Source of the DNA: CAYZQE01 sp964480635
Lineage (GTDB): Bacteria > Pseudomonadota > Gammaproteobacteria > GCA-001735895
NCBI GenBank assembly: GCA_964480635.1
Contig: CAYZQE010000011.1
Coordinates: 1-40,616 of the forward strand
Length of the DNA: 40,616 bases
Reading direction: 5' to 3'
Positions within the stretch are counted from its first letter, which is position 1. Each line of letters starts with the position of its first letter. Made by a program: the position numbers and the translations under genes. The notes under the pieces are model-generated. The model saw only the letters and a list, made by a program, of their open reading frames with translations. It searched no databases and was not told the origin of the DNA. This document shows, one piece after another, positions 1 through 7,902 of the stretch.

Positions 1-77
1 GTCGTGCATTTTAGCCAGTAAAAAATAATTGGCGGTTGTTCAGTGCCTCCTTAACTAGCACAATCTTATTAATCAGT

Positions 78-115
78 AAAAAAAAGCCCTGAAACCATAA
101 TTAAGCTTCAAGGCT
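78..115 (-). terminator. Intrinsic terminator of the tRNA-Tyr transcript
   Basis: Read on the minus strand, an AGCC/TGAA stem (plus-strand arms 85-93 and 107-115, one C/A mismatch, 13-nt loop) is followed by eight consecutive T residues. It lies downstream of tRNA-Tyr and its repeat unit, where the stable-RNA transcript should end. Confidence 0.65.
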
Positions 116-122
116 ATTTTAA

Positions 123-181
123 TTAAGTTCAGCAGCTTCCCAACTGCTTTACATCTTTAATATGGTGGAGGGGGGTGGATT
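123..181 (-). repeat. Partial copy of the tRNA-Tyr 3' end plus trailer (tyrT-like repeat)
   Basis: This 59-bp stretch is identical to 313-371. On the minus strand it holds the last 19 nt of tRNA-Tyr including CCA, followed by the same 40-nt trailer. The offset between copies is 190 bp. It cannot form a tRNA because everything 5' of the T arm is missing. The E. coli tyrT operon also has distal repeats (178 bp) that start with 19 bp of the tRNA-Tyr 3' end; the architecture here is the same. Confidence 0.85.
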
Positions 182-312
182 ACTCCAGGCTATCGCCTTA
201 CGCCCTCCGGGTCATGCTAGCGCATGTTCAAAACAGAAAAAACACTCTGTTTTGTCGAACCCACTTTATTTATTTCGGTGGTTCGAACCCACCCCAATAT
301 TTCGGGGTAGCC
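182..312 (-). other. Structured spacer between the tRNA-Tyr 3'-end repeats
   Basis: 131 bp with several small hairpins: an AAAACAG/CTGTTTT stem around 230-253, an ATGC/GCAT stem around 213-225, an ACCCC/GGGGT stem at 291-308, and at 277-293 a sequence that forms a perfect 5-bp-stem, 7-nt-loop T arm on either strand (GGTGG TTCGAAC CCACC on plus). No convincing protein is encoded. It may be a processed small RNA from the tRNA transcript, as rtT RNA is in E. coli. Confidence 0.45.
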
Positions 313-352
313 TTAAGTTCAGCAGCTTCCCAACTGCTTTACATCTTTAATA

Positions 353-437
353 TGGTGGAGGGGGGTGGATTCGAACCACCGAAGGCTGAGCCAGCAGATT
401 TACAGTCTGCCCCCTTTGGCCACTCGGGAACCCCTCC
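353..437 (-). tRNA. tRNA-Tyr (anticodon GTA)
   Basis: The minus strand gives an 85-nt class II tRNA. The acceptor stem starts GGAGGGG at 437, the anticodon loop reads ACTGTAAATC, a long variable arm follows, the T arm is GGTGGTTCGAATCCACC and CCA is encoded at 353-355. The 3' terminal 19 nt are repeated downstream at 163-181. Confidence 0.97.
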
Positions 438-447
438 AAGGGCGCGT

Positions 448-476
448 ATTCTCACTGCACGCCTAGCTATTGTCAA
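448..476 (-). promoter_or_regulatory. Promoter of tRNA-Tyr
   Basis: Minus-strand TTGACA (plus 471-476) is followed after exactly 17 bp by GAGAAT (plus 448-453), then by the GC-rich discriminator ACGCGCCC typical of stringently controlled stable-RNA promoters. The start site would lie a few bases before the tRNA 5' end. Confidence 0.7.
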
Positions 477-570
477 TAGCTTTAGTTACTTTATTTAGAG
501 TTTTTTTAATTTTTCTCATCATTTATTTATTCTTGCTAAACTCTATTTAATTTCATTAACTGAATAACTC

Positions 571-1170
571 ATGTTTAAACGCTATTTTTTAATTCTTTTA
601 TCACTATTTATTACTAGCTGCGCCGTCTATCAACCCAGCAATAACAATAATATTTGTTCTATTTTTCAAGGTGAAACTGACTGGTACGAAGCGGCGGTAG
701 AATCTAAAAATAAATGGGGTACCTCTATTCCAGCCATGATGGCAATTATGCATCAAGAGTCTCGTTATGTTGCTCATGCTCAACCTAAACGTGAATGGTT
801 TTTATGGGTCATCCCTTTGCCGCGAAAATCGTCTGCTTTTGGTTACGCCCAAGCCCAAGACCCCGTTTGGTACGAATACACAAAATCAGGCCATAGATTT
901 CATTCTCGTGACGATTTTGCTGATGCTATTAATTTTATCGGTTGGTATATGAATGGCTCCACTCGCAGTTTAGGCATTAAAAAATCAGATGTCTATTCTC
1001 AATACCTTGCTTATCACGAAGGTCGTGGCGGTTTTAAACGTAAAACTTACAATAAAAAGGCTTGGCTTAAAAAAGTAGCCAGCAAAGTTAAAAGGCAATC
1101 TATTCGTTATTCTTCTCAATTAAAACACTGTAAACCGGCATTAGATAAATCTATAAACGGTTGGTTTTAA
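571..1170 (+). CDS. Lytic-transglycosylase-like (SLT fold) lipoprotein
   Basis: 199 residues. The N-terminus is a lipoprotein signal ending in the lipobox ITSC (Cys17), so the mature protein should be lipid-anchored in the envelope. The body fits a lysozyme-like SLT fold: a helix with MAIMHQES supplies the probable catalytic Glu, FGYAQAQ resembles the GxxQ segment that lines the glycan groove, and YLAYHEGRGGF matches the family's conserved AYH/NxG motif. The expected activity is cleavage of peptidoglycan glycan strands. It stands alone, followed by a convergent WYL regulator. The fold call is from motifs only; enzymatic activity is inferred. Confidence 0.75.
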   Translation: MFKRYFLILLSLFITSCAVYQPSNNNNICSIFQGETDWYEAAVESKNKWGTSIPAMMAIMHQESRYVAHAQPKREWFLWVIPLPRKSSAFGYAQAQDPVWYEYTKSGHRFHSRDDFADAINFIGWYMNGSTRSLGIKKSDVYSQYLAYHEGRGGFKRKTYNKKAWLKKVASKVKRQSIRYSSQLKHCKPALDKSINGWF

Positions 1171-1241
1171 TTTAATAACCCAATTTAGCAAAAAAGCCTT
1201 CGCTGGACTCATTGATAAAGCCATCGAGCCTGTCGCTATCA

Positions 1242-2210
1242 TTAATAATACAAGCTAGCTAACTGGTTCACTTCATTTTTAAGCTTTTCTCTCAAGGCGC
1301 TAGGCTCTATCACTTCTACGTCTGCGCCATACCTTAAAATATCCATTATTAACTCTGTTGGTTGGCTATACGGGATTTCTAACCAATAAAACCCATCGTC
1401 ATCAAAGTAGGCCTTTTGCTCCGGATGCCATTGCTCCCTAGAGACCCATCGCGCCCTTTTTTCATTAAATTTTAAAACGGCCTTTTGCGTTTGTGAGCCT
1501 GAAAAAATACCGTAACCATTGCCCAATTGTGCATTAATTAATTGATCATCTATTTCTTTAGCCTTTTTCGCTGTTATCTCTACATTTTGAATCGCATCGA
1601 TAGAAAAGCTTCTAAGAGCTTTTCGCTGATGACACCAAGAATCTAAATACCAATTATCTCTATAAAATGTCAACCTTTGTGGTGACACTTCTCGTTGCGT
1701 TATAGCATCTAATTGGCGGTTATAATGTTTGATGATGATGCGCTTTCTATTAAAAAGAGCTTGATTGAGCACTTGAAAATATTCACTTTTATAAGATTTT
1801 GCAGCAACCGTTAACACGCGTATACGACGCCCTATTTCATCCACGTCATAGTCACCCTGATCTAACAAGGCTTTAATGCGAACTCTTAAAGGTTTTATAT
1901 GCTGACTTAATAAGCCTTGCTGTAAGTTTTCTAATAAAGCATCCATGGTCATTAGGGCATGAATCTCTGCCGTATTAAACCAAAGCCCCGGAAGCTGAAA
2001 ATTTTGATCTACGCCACTTCGTTCATACACATAGGCATTAATATCTCGCTGCCAAACAATCGGTGCGCCTAAGCGATCACGCATATACTCCATATCACGC
2101 TTAAACGTAGCTAAAGAAACTTCTAAGGTTTCTAAAAACTGTGTTTTTGTGACCGATAGCTGCTGATTAAGCAATTGATCAATGATGTGAAAACGCTCTG
2201 TTCTGTCCAT
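1242..2210 (-). CDS. WYL-domain transcriptional regulator (YafY-like)
   Basis: 322 residues. The first 60 residues form a winged HTH of the DeoR/YafY type (RTERFHIIDQLLNQQLSVTK, then ATFKRDMEYM as recognition helix). The centre and C-terminus form a WYL ligand-binding domain, with DNWYLDSWCHQRKALRSFSI as its core. The C-terminal part resembles the WCX extension. WYL regulators sense nucleotides or nucleic-acid fragments in several defence and DNA-damage systems, but the ligand here is unknown. It is divergently transcribed from the cupin gene at 2311, and a perfect inverted repeat at 2243-2261 in the shared intergenic region is a candidate autoregulatory operator. Confidence 0.88.
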   Translation of the reverse strand: MDRTERFHIIDQLLNQQLSVTKTQFLETLEVSLATFKRDMEYMRDRLGAPIVWQRDINAYVYERSGVDQNFQLPGLWFNTAEIHALMTMDALLENLQQGLLSQHIKPLRVRIKALLDQGDYDVDEIGRRIRVLTVAAKSYKSEYFQVLNQALFNRKRIIIKHYNRQLDAITQREVSPQRLTFYRDNWYLDSWCHQRKALRSFSIDAIQNVEITAKKAKEIDDQLINAQLGNGYGIFSGSQTQKAVLKFNEKRARWVSREQWHPEQKAYFDDDGFYWLEIPYSQPTELIMDILRYGADVEVIEPSALREKLKNEVNQLASLYY

Positions 2211-2242
2211 AAAGTTGCCAATATTTTAATTTATTTATTTGG

Positions 2243-2261
2243 TAGCTCATCTTATGAGCTA
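2243..2261. promoter_or_regulatory. Candidate operator between the WYL regulator and the cupin gene
   Basis: TAGCTCAT, 3-nt spacer, ATGAGCTA: a perfect 8-bp inverted repeat. It sits 33 bp from the regulator start codon and just upstream of a TATACT box (2271-2276) facing the cupin gene, so a bound repressor would overlap the -35 region. Confidence 0.45.
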
Positions 2262-2310
2262 TTGCCTATTTATACTAGTCACACTTAAAACAAATACAGC
2301 AGGAAAAATC

Positions 2311-2844
2311 ATGTCTTATAGCATCATGCAAAACCTTCTTTTCAAAATTTCTGCTTACTGCCGCTGTCGCATTATTAAAGGTAATGATGGTCAACCCTAT
2401 TTGGAGCGTTATCATCTACTTAGCCTACCTTTTGGCGGGCAGCTCTATTTACACCGATTTGTTTCAGGTGACCCCGGCAAAGGCTTACATAATCACCCTT
2501 GGAAAGCGGCGGTCTCATTAATTTTATCGGGGCAATATATTGAAACACGCCTAGATGAAAAAAAAGAGGGCTTACCTTTTAAAAAACGCTTGGTTGGCTC
2601 GGGCAGCTTGAATTTTATTAATGGTGATATTTACCACCGTATTGATGTGTCGCCTAACAACCATGTTTGGTCATTATTTGTTCATACTAAAAAACAAGCA
2701 TCTTGGGGGTTTATTGACCCATCAAACAAAAAGATGGCTTATCAAGATCATAATAGCTTAGTTGAAAACCACAACAACTCTCGTTGGTGGCAACATGCTG
2801 ACAAACCCATTTTAAACCCAATGATGAGGCAGCCTTTAATCTAA
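2311..2844 (+). CDS. Cupin-like protein of unknown function
   Basis: 177 residues. I take ATG 2311 as the start because AGGA lies 7 nt upstream; an in-frame start at 2239 would add residues with no family match. Core residues fit a small single-domain cupin: LPFGGQLYLHRF, GDPGKGLHNHPW with a histidine pair that could bind metal, a glycine turn LSGQYIETR, and a second histidine strand IYHRIDV. Similar stand-alone cupins with the GLHNHPW signature occur in many bacteria and phages without known function. The 3' end overlaps the convergent mobA gene by 9 bp. Confidence 0.7.
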   Translation: MSYSIMQNLLFKISAYCRCRIIKGNDGQPYLERYHLLSLPFGGQLYLHRFVSGDPGKGLHNHPWKAAVSLILSGQYIETRLDEKKEGLPFKKRLVGSGSLNFINGDIYHRIDVSPNNHVWSLFVHTKKQASWGFIDPSNKKMAYQDHNSLVENHNNSRWWQHADKPILNPMMRQPLI

Positions 2845-3396
2845 AAAGTCTTCTGGGTTATTGAGGTTTTTAAAATGATGACTATCAGATTGATATTCAA
2901 TTTCAATGTAATCGAGTGATTTAATCCATTGCATCACTCGACGACCACCTGATTGAAGGTAAACGTTCAGAGATGTCTTTAAGCTTTTATGCATTAAAAA
3001 ACATAACTGTAGTCGCTTGTCGACTGAGATAATTTGAATACTAGCATTTGATTGCATTTCAAATACGCTTAATAAGTTAACTGGTAAAAAAGGCATGTCG
3101 CAACTCGTCACTAGCACCTTGTCATATTGACATAAATTCAAGGCCTCAGATAATCCTTTTAACGGCCCTTCAAAATCATCATTACCATCACTAATCACAG
3201 GATACCCAAAAGCTTGGTATTGCTTTAAGTTTCGATTAGCACTGATAACAACGTCTGTAATCTGATGCTTTAATGTACTCATGACATAGCTAATTAAAGG
3301 TTTATTTTTAAATAAATATAAACCTTTATCTTCGCCATTCAACCGAGTCGCTCGACCACCCGCTAAGATAACAGCACTTACTTTTAAATCATTCAC
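2836..3396 (-). CDS. mobA: Molybdenum cofactor guanylyltransferase MobA
   Basis: 186 residues, slightly shorter than E. coli MobA (194). The N-terminal LAGGRATRLNGEDKGL is the nucleotide-binding signature of this nucleotidyltransferase family, VISANRN follows, and SCDMPFLP supplies the metal-binding Asp. The enzyme transfers GMP from GTP to molybdopterin to make the guanine dinucleotide form used by DMSO-reductase-family enzymes, in the cytoplasm. It lies 11 nt after the flavin reductase gene in the same direction, so the two are probably cotranscribed with pyk. No molybdoenzyme is encoded in this window. Confidence 0.9.
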   Translation of the reverse strand: MNDLKVSAVILAGGRATRLNGEDKGLYLFKNKPLISYVMSTLKHQITDVVISANRNLKQYQAFGYPVISDGNDDFEGPLKGLSEALNLCQYDKVLVTSCDMPFLPVNLLSVFEMQSNASIQIISVDKRLQLCFLMHKSLKTSLNVYLQSGGRRVMQWIKSLDYIEIEYQSDSHHFKNLNNPEDFLD

Positions 3397-3407
3397 ACAA
3401 ATTTTTA

Positions 3408-4016
3408 TTACATGCCATTATTAAATTTATCGGTATCAGTTGCACCGCTATCACGCACTAACTTTAAAGCAATTGCATATTCCTTTAACACGCCTAATGA
3501 CCAAACAATGCGTTCTTTAAAGTAGGTATTACTGGCTTCATTATTTAAGGATTCATCTTCATTTAGTATGCTTTCTATATTGCGTAAAATTAAATGCTCT
3601 GGGATATAACATAAACGATTGTTTTTATAACTGCTCATGCGTAACTCAGCAATAGGATACGAACCGCCATCTGCGGATGAAACCGCTGTAATTAATGCGG
3701 GCTTATGCCCCATTTCATGCTTACTAACGAGTAAAAATAAATTTTTTAATCCCGCAGGTACTTGACCATGGTATTCAGGTGCAATCACCACAAAAGCATC
3801 ACTACTAGCAAGCTGCTCTTTAATCGGCGTCATTAAATCAATCCATTTTTGGTCACCATTCCATACGCCTTCGTCCCAAAGAGGAAGAGGATTGTTCGAT
3901 AAATCTAAAATGTCAGCATCAACACCATCGCTTATCAATACAGATTGCATATGCTGAGCAACCTTAAAGCTTTGTGAGTTACTTCTGTGACTGCCACTAA
4001 TGATGGTGATTTTCAT
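3408..4016 (-). CDS. NAD(P)H-dependent FMN reductase family protein
   Basis: 202 residues with a flavodoxin-like fold. ISGSHRSNSQS is the phosphate-binding loop for FMN, and APEYHGQVPAGLKNLF is the conserved flavin-contacting segment of the NADPH-dependent FMN reductase family (PF03358). Members reduce free flavins, quinones, azo dyes or metals such as chromate using NAD(P)H; the substrate here cannot be told. GGAG lies just before the start. The gene is 26 nt after pyk and 11 nt before mobA, an operon-like arrangement. Confidence 0.88.
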   Translation of the reverse strand: MKITIISGSHRSNSQSFKVAQHMQSVLISDGVDADILDLSNNPLPLWDEGVWNGDQKWIDLMTPIKEQLASSDAFVVIAPEYHGQVPAGLKNLFLLVSKHEMGHKPALITAVSSADGGSYPIAELRMSSYKNNRLCYIPEHLILRNIESILNEDESLNNEASNTYFKERIVWSLGVLKEYAIALKLVRDSGATDTDKFNNGM

Positions 4017-4042
4017 TGGTTCTCCAATATTTATTTAATTGA

Positions 4043-5488
4043 TTAAAAGCCTAACAGTTTTAACACAGGCTCATTCTTACTATCATCGTTACTAAAGCCT
4101 GATAACACACAAACTGTTCTTTGCTTTAGGTTAAGCCCTAAATTTTTAGCCACATGTAGAGACATTAGCCTCCAGTCATGTGTTTCTTTCTCGTCTATTT
4201 TTACCGCAACGACACCCCAGTGCATGGTTATAAGTCGGCATATTCTATCATCAGAACTTAAACCTAAGCTCAGTGCTTCAGGCCTAAAAGCTGCCACGAT
4301 ACTGGCAGTATAACCAGAGCGTGTTGGCAGTATTAATGCGGCCAAAGATAAATCTCTACAGATATTAACTGCCGCGCTTGAAATAACGGTTCTTTTAGAT
4401 GTTTTATGAGCTTCATAATACGCTTTAGGCATTTTACCTAACATGCTATTGTTTAGCTGCCACTGTTCTGCGGTGCGTAACACTTCAGCCATATATTCAA
4501 CCGCTTTTATTGGGAATTTACCCACCGATGTTTCACCCGAAAGCATCACCGCATCGGCACCATTAATAGCGGCTGTTGACACATCACCCACTTCCGCTCT
4601 GGTTGGCCTTGCCGATGTAATCATCGACTCTAGCATTTGTGTTGCCACAATCACTGGTTTATAAGCACATCGCGCCTTGTCTATTAACTCTTTTTGCACT
4701 ATTGGCACTTGAGCAGCAGGAATTTCAACCCCTAAATCTCCACGAGCCACCATAATGGCATAGGACTCTTCTAAAATTTCATCAATGTTACTAAGTGCTT
4801 CGGGCTTTTCAATTTTTGAAACGATAGGCAATAACTCGGCACCTTGTTTTAAAATAAAACGTTTTAATTGTTTAATGTCATTGGCGCTACGCACAAAGCT
4901 TAACGCTAATAAGTCTGCCTCCATTTCTAGGGCAAACAATACATCCTTTTTATCTGCTGCGGTTAATGCCGATGTAGAAATATCGGTATCGGGTAAGTTA
5001 ATACCTTTATGATCGGTTAAAATACCGCCATAAACCACTTGACACATTATTTCTTGCTTATCGATAGAAACAACTGATAGCTCTAATTTACCATCATCCA
5101 TCAATACTCTATCGCCTGACTTCACATCTTTATGAAGCTGTAGATATTGACTTGGAATAAGCCCTGCCTTACCTTTAACTTGACGCGTTGTTACGACAAC
5201 CTGCTCCCCGTCAATTAACTCTAAACGCCCTTCCTCAAGCTTTCCGACGCGAATTTTAGGCCCGCATAAATCACACAAGATAGGGATATGCCTTTGTAAT
5301 TCATGAGCAGTCTCTCTAATACACAAAAAGGCTTCACGGTGATCTTTGTGCGTCCCATGAGACATATTTAGACGAAAACAGGTCACACCAGCTTTAATGA
5401 GACGAGTAATTTTACTTTTACTACAAGAAGCAGGGCCAATAGTAGCAATGATGCGTGTTTTACACTTTAGGTGATTGTGCTTTTTCAT
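4043..5488 (-). CDS. pyk: Pyruvate kinase
   Basis: 481 residues, the usual length (E. coli PykA is 480). RIIATIGPAS is the N-terminal substrate motif, FRLNMSHGT holds the conserved Arg/Asn/Ser, IVSKIEKPEAL carries the catalytic Lys, and MVARGDLGVEIPAAQVP is the signature that binds the divalent metal. The C-terminal regulatory domain is present. It converts phosphoenolpyruvate and ADP to pyruvate and ATP in the last step of glycolysis. GAGG precedes the ATG. It lies 82 nt downstream of the MORN/C13 gene and starts the probable pyk-flavin reductase-mobA run. Confidence 0.95.
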   Translation of the reverse strand: MKKHNHLKCKTRIIATIGPASCSKSKITRLIKAGVTCFRLNMSHGTHKDHREAFLCIRETAHELQRHIPILCDLCGPKIRVGKLEEGRLELIDGEQVVVTTRQVKGKAGLIPSQYLQLHKDVKSGDRVLMDDGKLELSVVSIDKQEIMCQVVYGGILTDHKGINLPDTDISTSALTAADKKDVLFALEMEADLLALSFVRSANDIKQLKRFILKQGAELLPIVSKIEKPEALSNIDEILEESYAIMVARGDLGVEIPAAQVPIVQKELIDKARCAYKPVIVATQMLESMITSARPTRAEVGDVSTAAINGADAVMLSGETSVGKFPIKAVEYMAEVLRTAEQWQLNNSMLGKMPKAYYEAHKTSKRTVISSAAVNICRDLSLAALILPTRSGYTASIVAAFRPEALSLGLSSDDRICRLITMHWGVVAVKIDEKETHDWRLMSLHVAKNLGLNLKQRTVCVLSGFSNDDSKNEPVLKLLGF

Positions 5489-5570
5489 AACGAACCTCGA
5501 GATGTGTTATTCGAGTATAGCCATGAATGGTTAAAAAGCTTTGAGTGCAACTAAAAGTAACCGTTTAACG

Positions 5571-7187
5571 TTAATTCAGGCTTTTTCGGTAACGCTTTAA
5601 ATAAGCACGCATTGCGTCGCCCATTTCAAACTGAGGGTTTGAAATCTCTTCAATCTTTTCGTCAACTTCCCATTTTTGTATCAGCTTATCTGCTTTTACA
5701 AATGCTTCATAAAAACTGGTTTCTTGAGTTAAAGAATCACGAAAAAAGGCTTTTGCAAAATACGTTAGATCAGAGTCATCTGAACAACCAAATGACGTTT
5801 TATCTTTAGCTGCAGCGGTTATCACTAATGTATTATCATCTTTCAAAGCATCTGCAAAACCGCCCGAATAACAGGCTGAAACAATAATGATTTTCCACTT
5901 AATCGCTGATTCTTTTAAGCCATTTTTAACATCATCTAAACTCAAATCATCCAAAGATAAACCTGGCTGCTTTATAGAAAGACTGAATTTCAGTGAGCCA
6001 TGGCTGCTGAGATATAAAAATAAAATATCTTCATTTTTATTCATTTTTAACGCCATTTCATTTAATGCCATTTTAAACGAATAGCGTGTCGCTAATGGTA
6101 AGCCTTCAGGGTAAAGCGTATTCAATAAACTAATGCTTTTACCTTTAACATCAAACAATGTATCAACCTTGTTTTTCACGAAATTAATTTCACGCTTAAA
6201 TACCCTTTGAGAGCCATCACCCCCTAAACCTAAAAAGTACATTTCAACGGTGTTTTTTTGCCCTTGTTTAACATCATTTAAAGCATTTTTTAACACCGCA
6301 CTCTGCTCATACAGCGCTTTTTCAACCAATGCCCTTTTCCTTTTGTTTTTATCATCTCGGTTGGGGCCCTGAAACTGGCCATACACCCAAACCCCTTCTT
6401 TTTTACTCACCCCATTAATTGGCTTAGCATAAGTAATCACCGCCTCGCCATGAAGTAATCCGCTATCAAAAGTACCTACCAACACATTACCATCAGCATT
6501 TCGTAACGTGCCTTTACCATGGTATTGATGATCTTTAAACTCACCTTGATAGCTCAAACCATCTGGCTTGGTGTAGCTGCCCTCACCATTTAGTTGCCAA
6601 TTTTCAAACTGCCCTTTATATTGATAACCATCAATTGACGTAAAAACACCTTCTCCAGTAAATGCGCCCTTTTTAAATATGCCTTCATAAGTATCACCCG
6701 ATGCTGTGCGGTACTTTCCTTTGCCTTGCATAACCCAACTTTTTACCATGCCTTCATAACTAGAGCCATCGTCAAACTGTATTTTACCAACACCATCTAC
6801 CTTACTGCGATTAAATTCACCTTCATAACTGGTATCATCTGTTAGCGTTAATTTGCCTTGGCCATGTTCAAGCCCTGCAAAAAAATCTCCCTCGTACGTT
6901 TCGCCAGATTCATACACCATTGCGCCATAACCATGAAACAAACCATTTTCGAAGTTACCAGCATATTTAAAAACGCCATTAGAAACCAAGTTACCATAGC
7001 CATGAAAGACGCCATTTTTAACATCACCGCTATACCGCGTGTTATCGGGCAATATGACATCTGGTTTAAATTTGGCGGCAGAATAACCACTTAAAAGAGG
7101 AAGTACGAACCAAGCTAAAGCGAAGGCCGCAATAAAAACAGTAAGGTATCGTGCTTGATTGTTGCCATCCATAGTGCTTTTTACCAT
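5571..7187 (-). CDS. MORN-repeat / C13 (legumain, caspase-like) peptidase fusion
   Basis: 538 residues. An N-terminal hydrophobic segment (about 13-35) should anchor the protein or export it. Residues 50-260 hold nine MORN repeats of the YEGxFxxGxxxGxG type. The C-terminal third is a peptidase family C13 domain: LYLSSHGS (His396) and VSACYSGGF (Cys439) form the caspase-type dyad, followed by VITAA and the SFGCS segment typical of bacterial C13 proteins. MORN repeats commonly bind membranes or proteins and could localise or gate the protease. Function and substrates are unknown. The next gene, pyk, is 82 nt away and not obviously related. Confidence 0.88.
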   Translation of the reverse strand: MVKSTMDGNNQARYLTVFIAAFALAWFVLPLLSGYSAAKFKPDVILPDNTRYSGDVKNGVFHGYGNLVSNGVFKYAGNFENGLFHGYGAMVYESGETYEGDFFAGLEHGQGKLTLTDDTSYEGEFNRSKVDGVGKIQFDDGSSYEGMVKSWVMQGKGKYRTASGDTYEGIFKKGAFTGEGVFTSIDGYQYKGQFENWQLNGEGSYTKPDGLSYQGEFKDHQYHGKGTLRNADGNVLVGTFDSGLLHGEAVITYAKPINGVSKKEGVWVYGQFQGPNRDDKNKRKRALVEKALYEQSAVLKNALNDVKQGQKNTVEMYFLGLGGDGSQRVFKREINFVKNKVDTLFDVKGKSISLLNTLYPEGLPLATRYSFKMALNEMALKMNKNEDILFLYLSSHGSLKFSLSIKQPGLSLDDLSLDDVKNGLKESAIKWKIIIVSACYSGGFADALKDDNTLVITAAAKDKTSFGCSDDSDLTYFAKAFFRDSLTQETSFYEAFVKADKLIQKWEVDEKIEEISNPQFEMGDAMRAYLKRYRKSLN

Positions 7188-7319
7188 TTTGTAGATTGAG
7201 TAAAAAAAGGTAGTCGATGAGACTATTTTTGCTAATCAATTCGCGTTTAAAGCACACAAAACAGAACTTAGCTTATCTAAAGCAATATAGGTTTTATAAG
7301 GAGAGATGGCAATAAAATA

Positions 7320-7356
7320 CTTCCAGCTTGGCTAAATGATCAATGCAAACTGGAAG
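7320..7356 (-). terminator. Weak hairpin downstream of the DsrE-family gene
   Basis: CTTCCAG (7320-7326) pairs with CTGGAAG (7350-7356). On the minus strand the stem is followed by TATTTTATT. The 23-nt loop makes it a weak terminator candidate for the DsrE gene that ends at 7381. Confidence 0.35.
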
Positions 7357-7380
7357 CAATATAACTAATGCATATTCTGA

Positions 7381-7809
7381 TTATGGGCGTATGTATGAAT
7401 AACCTTGTTCTTGTAATTCCATAATACGCGCAACACCTGCTGTCACTTGACCCACACCTTGCGTTAACTTAGGTAGGTGACCTTTCTTCTTTTTAATTTT
7501 ATTCATGGTGTTTTGGCAGGCACTAAAAGTGATATTTTGCATGGCTAAGCTTTTAACGCGAGCAGCTTGTTTATTTTTAGGTGTTAACAAACCTAAACCA
7601 GGGCCATAAGCGACAATTTCAATGGTAATATTATCTATGCCGTATAGCTTTTGTAAGTTAACCGCATTGTTAAGGGCTATTTTTTGCGTACGTGGATCAT
7701 CTGTGCTGACTTGAATAACAAGTTTATGCTCTTTAGCAGCGTGAGCCACATTAAGCATCATTAAAGAAACAAATATCGCAATGATGATTTTAGATAGTGA
7801 GTTTTTCAT
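7381..7809 (-). CDS. Periplasmic DsrE/DsrF-family protein
   Basis: 142 residues with a cleavable signal peptide (MLNVAHA-AKEHKLV). The mature part starts with a strand KLVIQVSTDD, followed by a helix with IALNNAVNLQKLYG and strand TIEIVAYGPGLGLL. A single Cys in TFSACQNTM and the C-terminal GVARIMELQEQGYSYIRP match the DsrE/F-like sulfur-relay fold. Exported members are common in sulfur-metabolising proteobacteria, and the Cys may carry sulfane sulfur. AAGG lies upstream of the ATG. It follows the PhnD-GAF-LuxR gene by 93 nt in the same direction, which suggests that sensor controls or serves it. Confidence 0.82.
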   Translation of the reverse strand: MKNSLSKIIIAIFVSLMMLNVAHAAKEHKLVIQVSTDDPRTQKIALNNAVNLQKLYGIDNITIEIVAYGPGLGLLTPKNKQAARVKSLAMQNITFSACQNTMNKIKKKKGHLPKLTQGVGQVTAGVARIMELQEQGYSYIRP

Positions 7810-7902
7810 TTTCTTACCTTTACTGTGATTGAAGCTAAATCATGATACAAAGGCAAACTCAACACCATAGGTACGATCACTATAAAAACCATAGGGTTTT
7901 TA

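Noticed and set aside
123..371. Direct repeat at a tRNA as attL/attR of an integrated element
   Set aside because: Only 131 bp lie between copies, with no integrase or cargo; the match to the E. coli tyrT layout explains it better.
162..498. Two open frames across the tRNA-Tyr region
   Set aside because: They run through the tRNA and its repeat, and the peptides are translations of structured RNA sequence.
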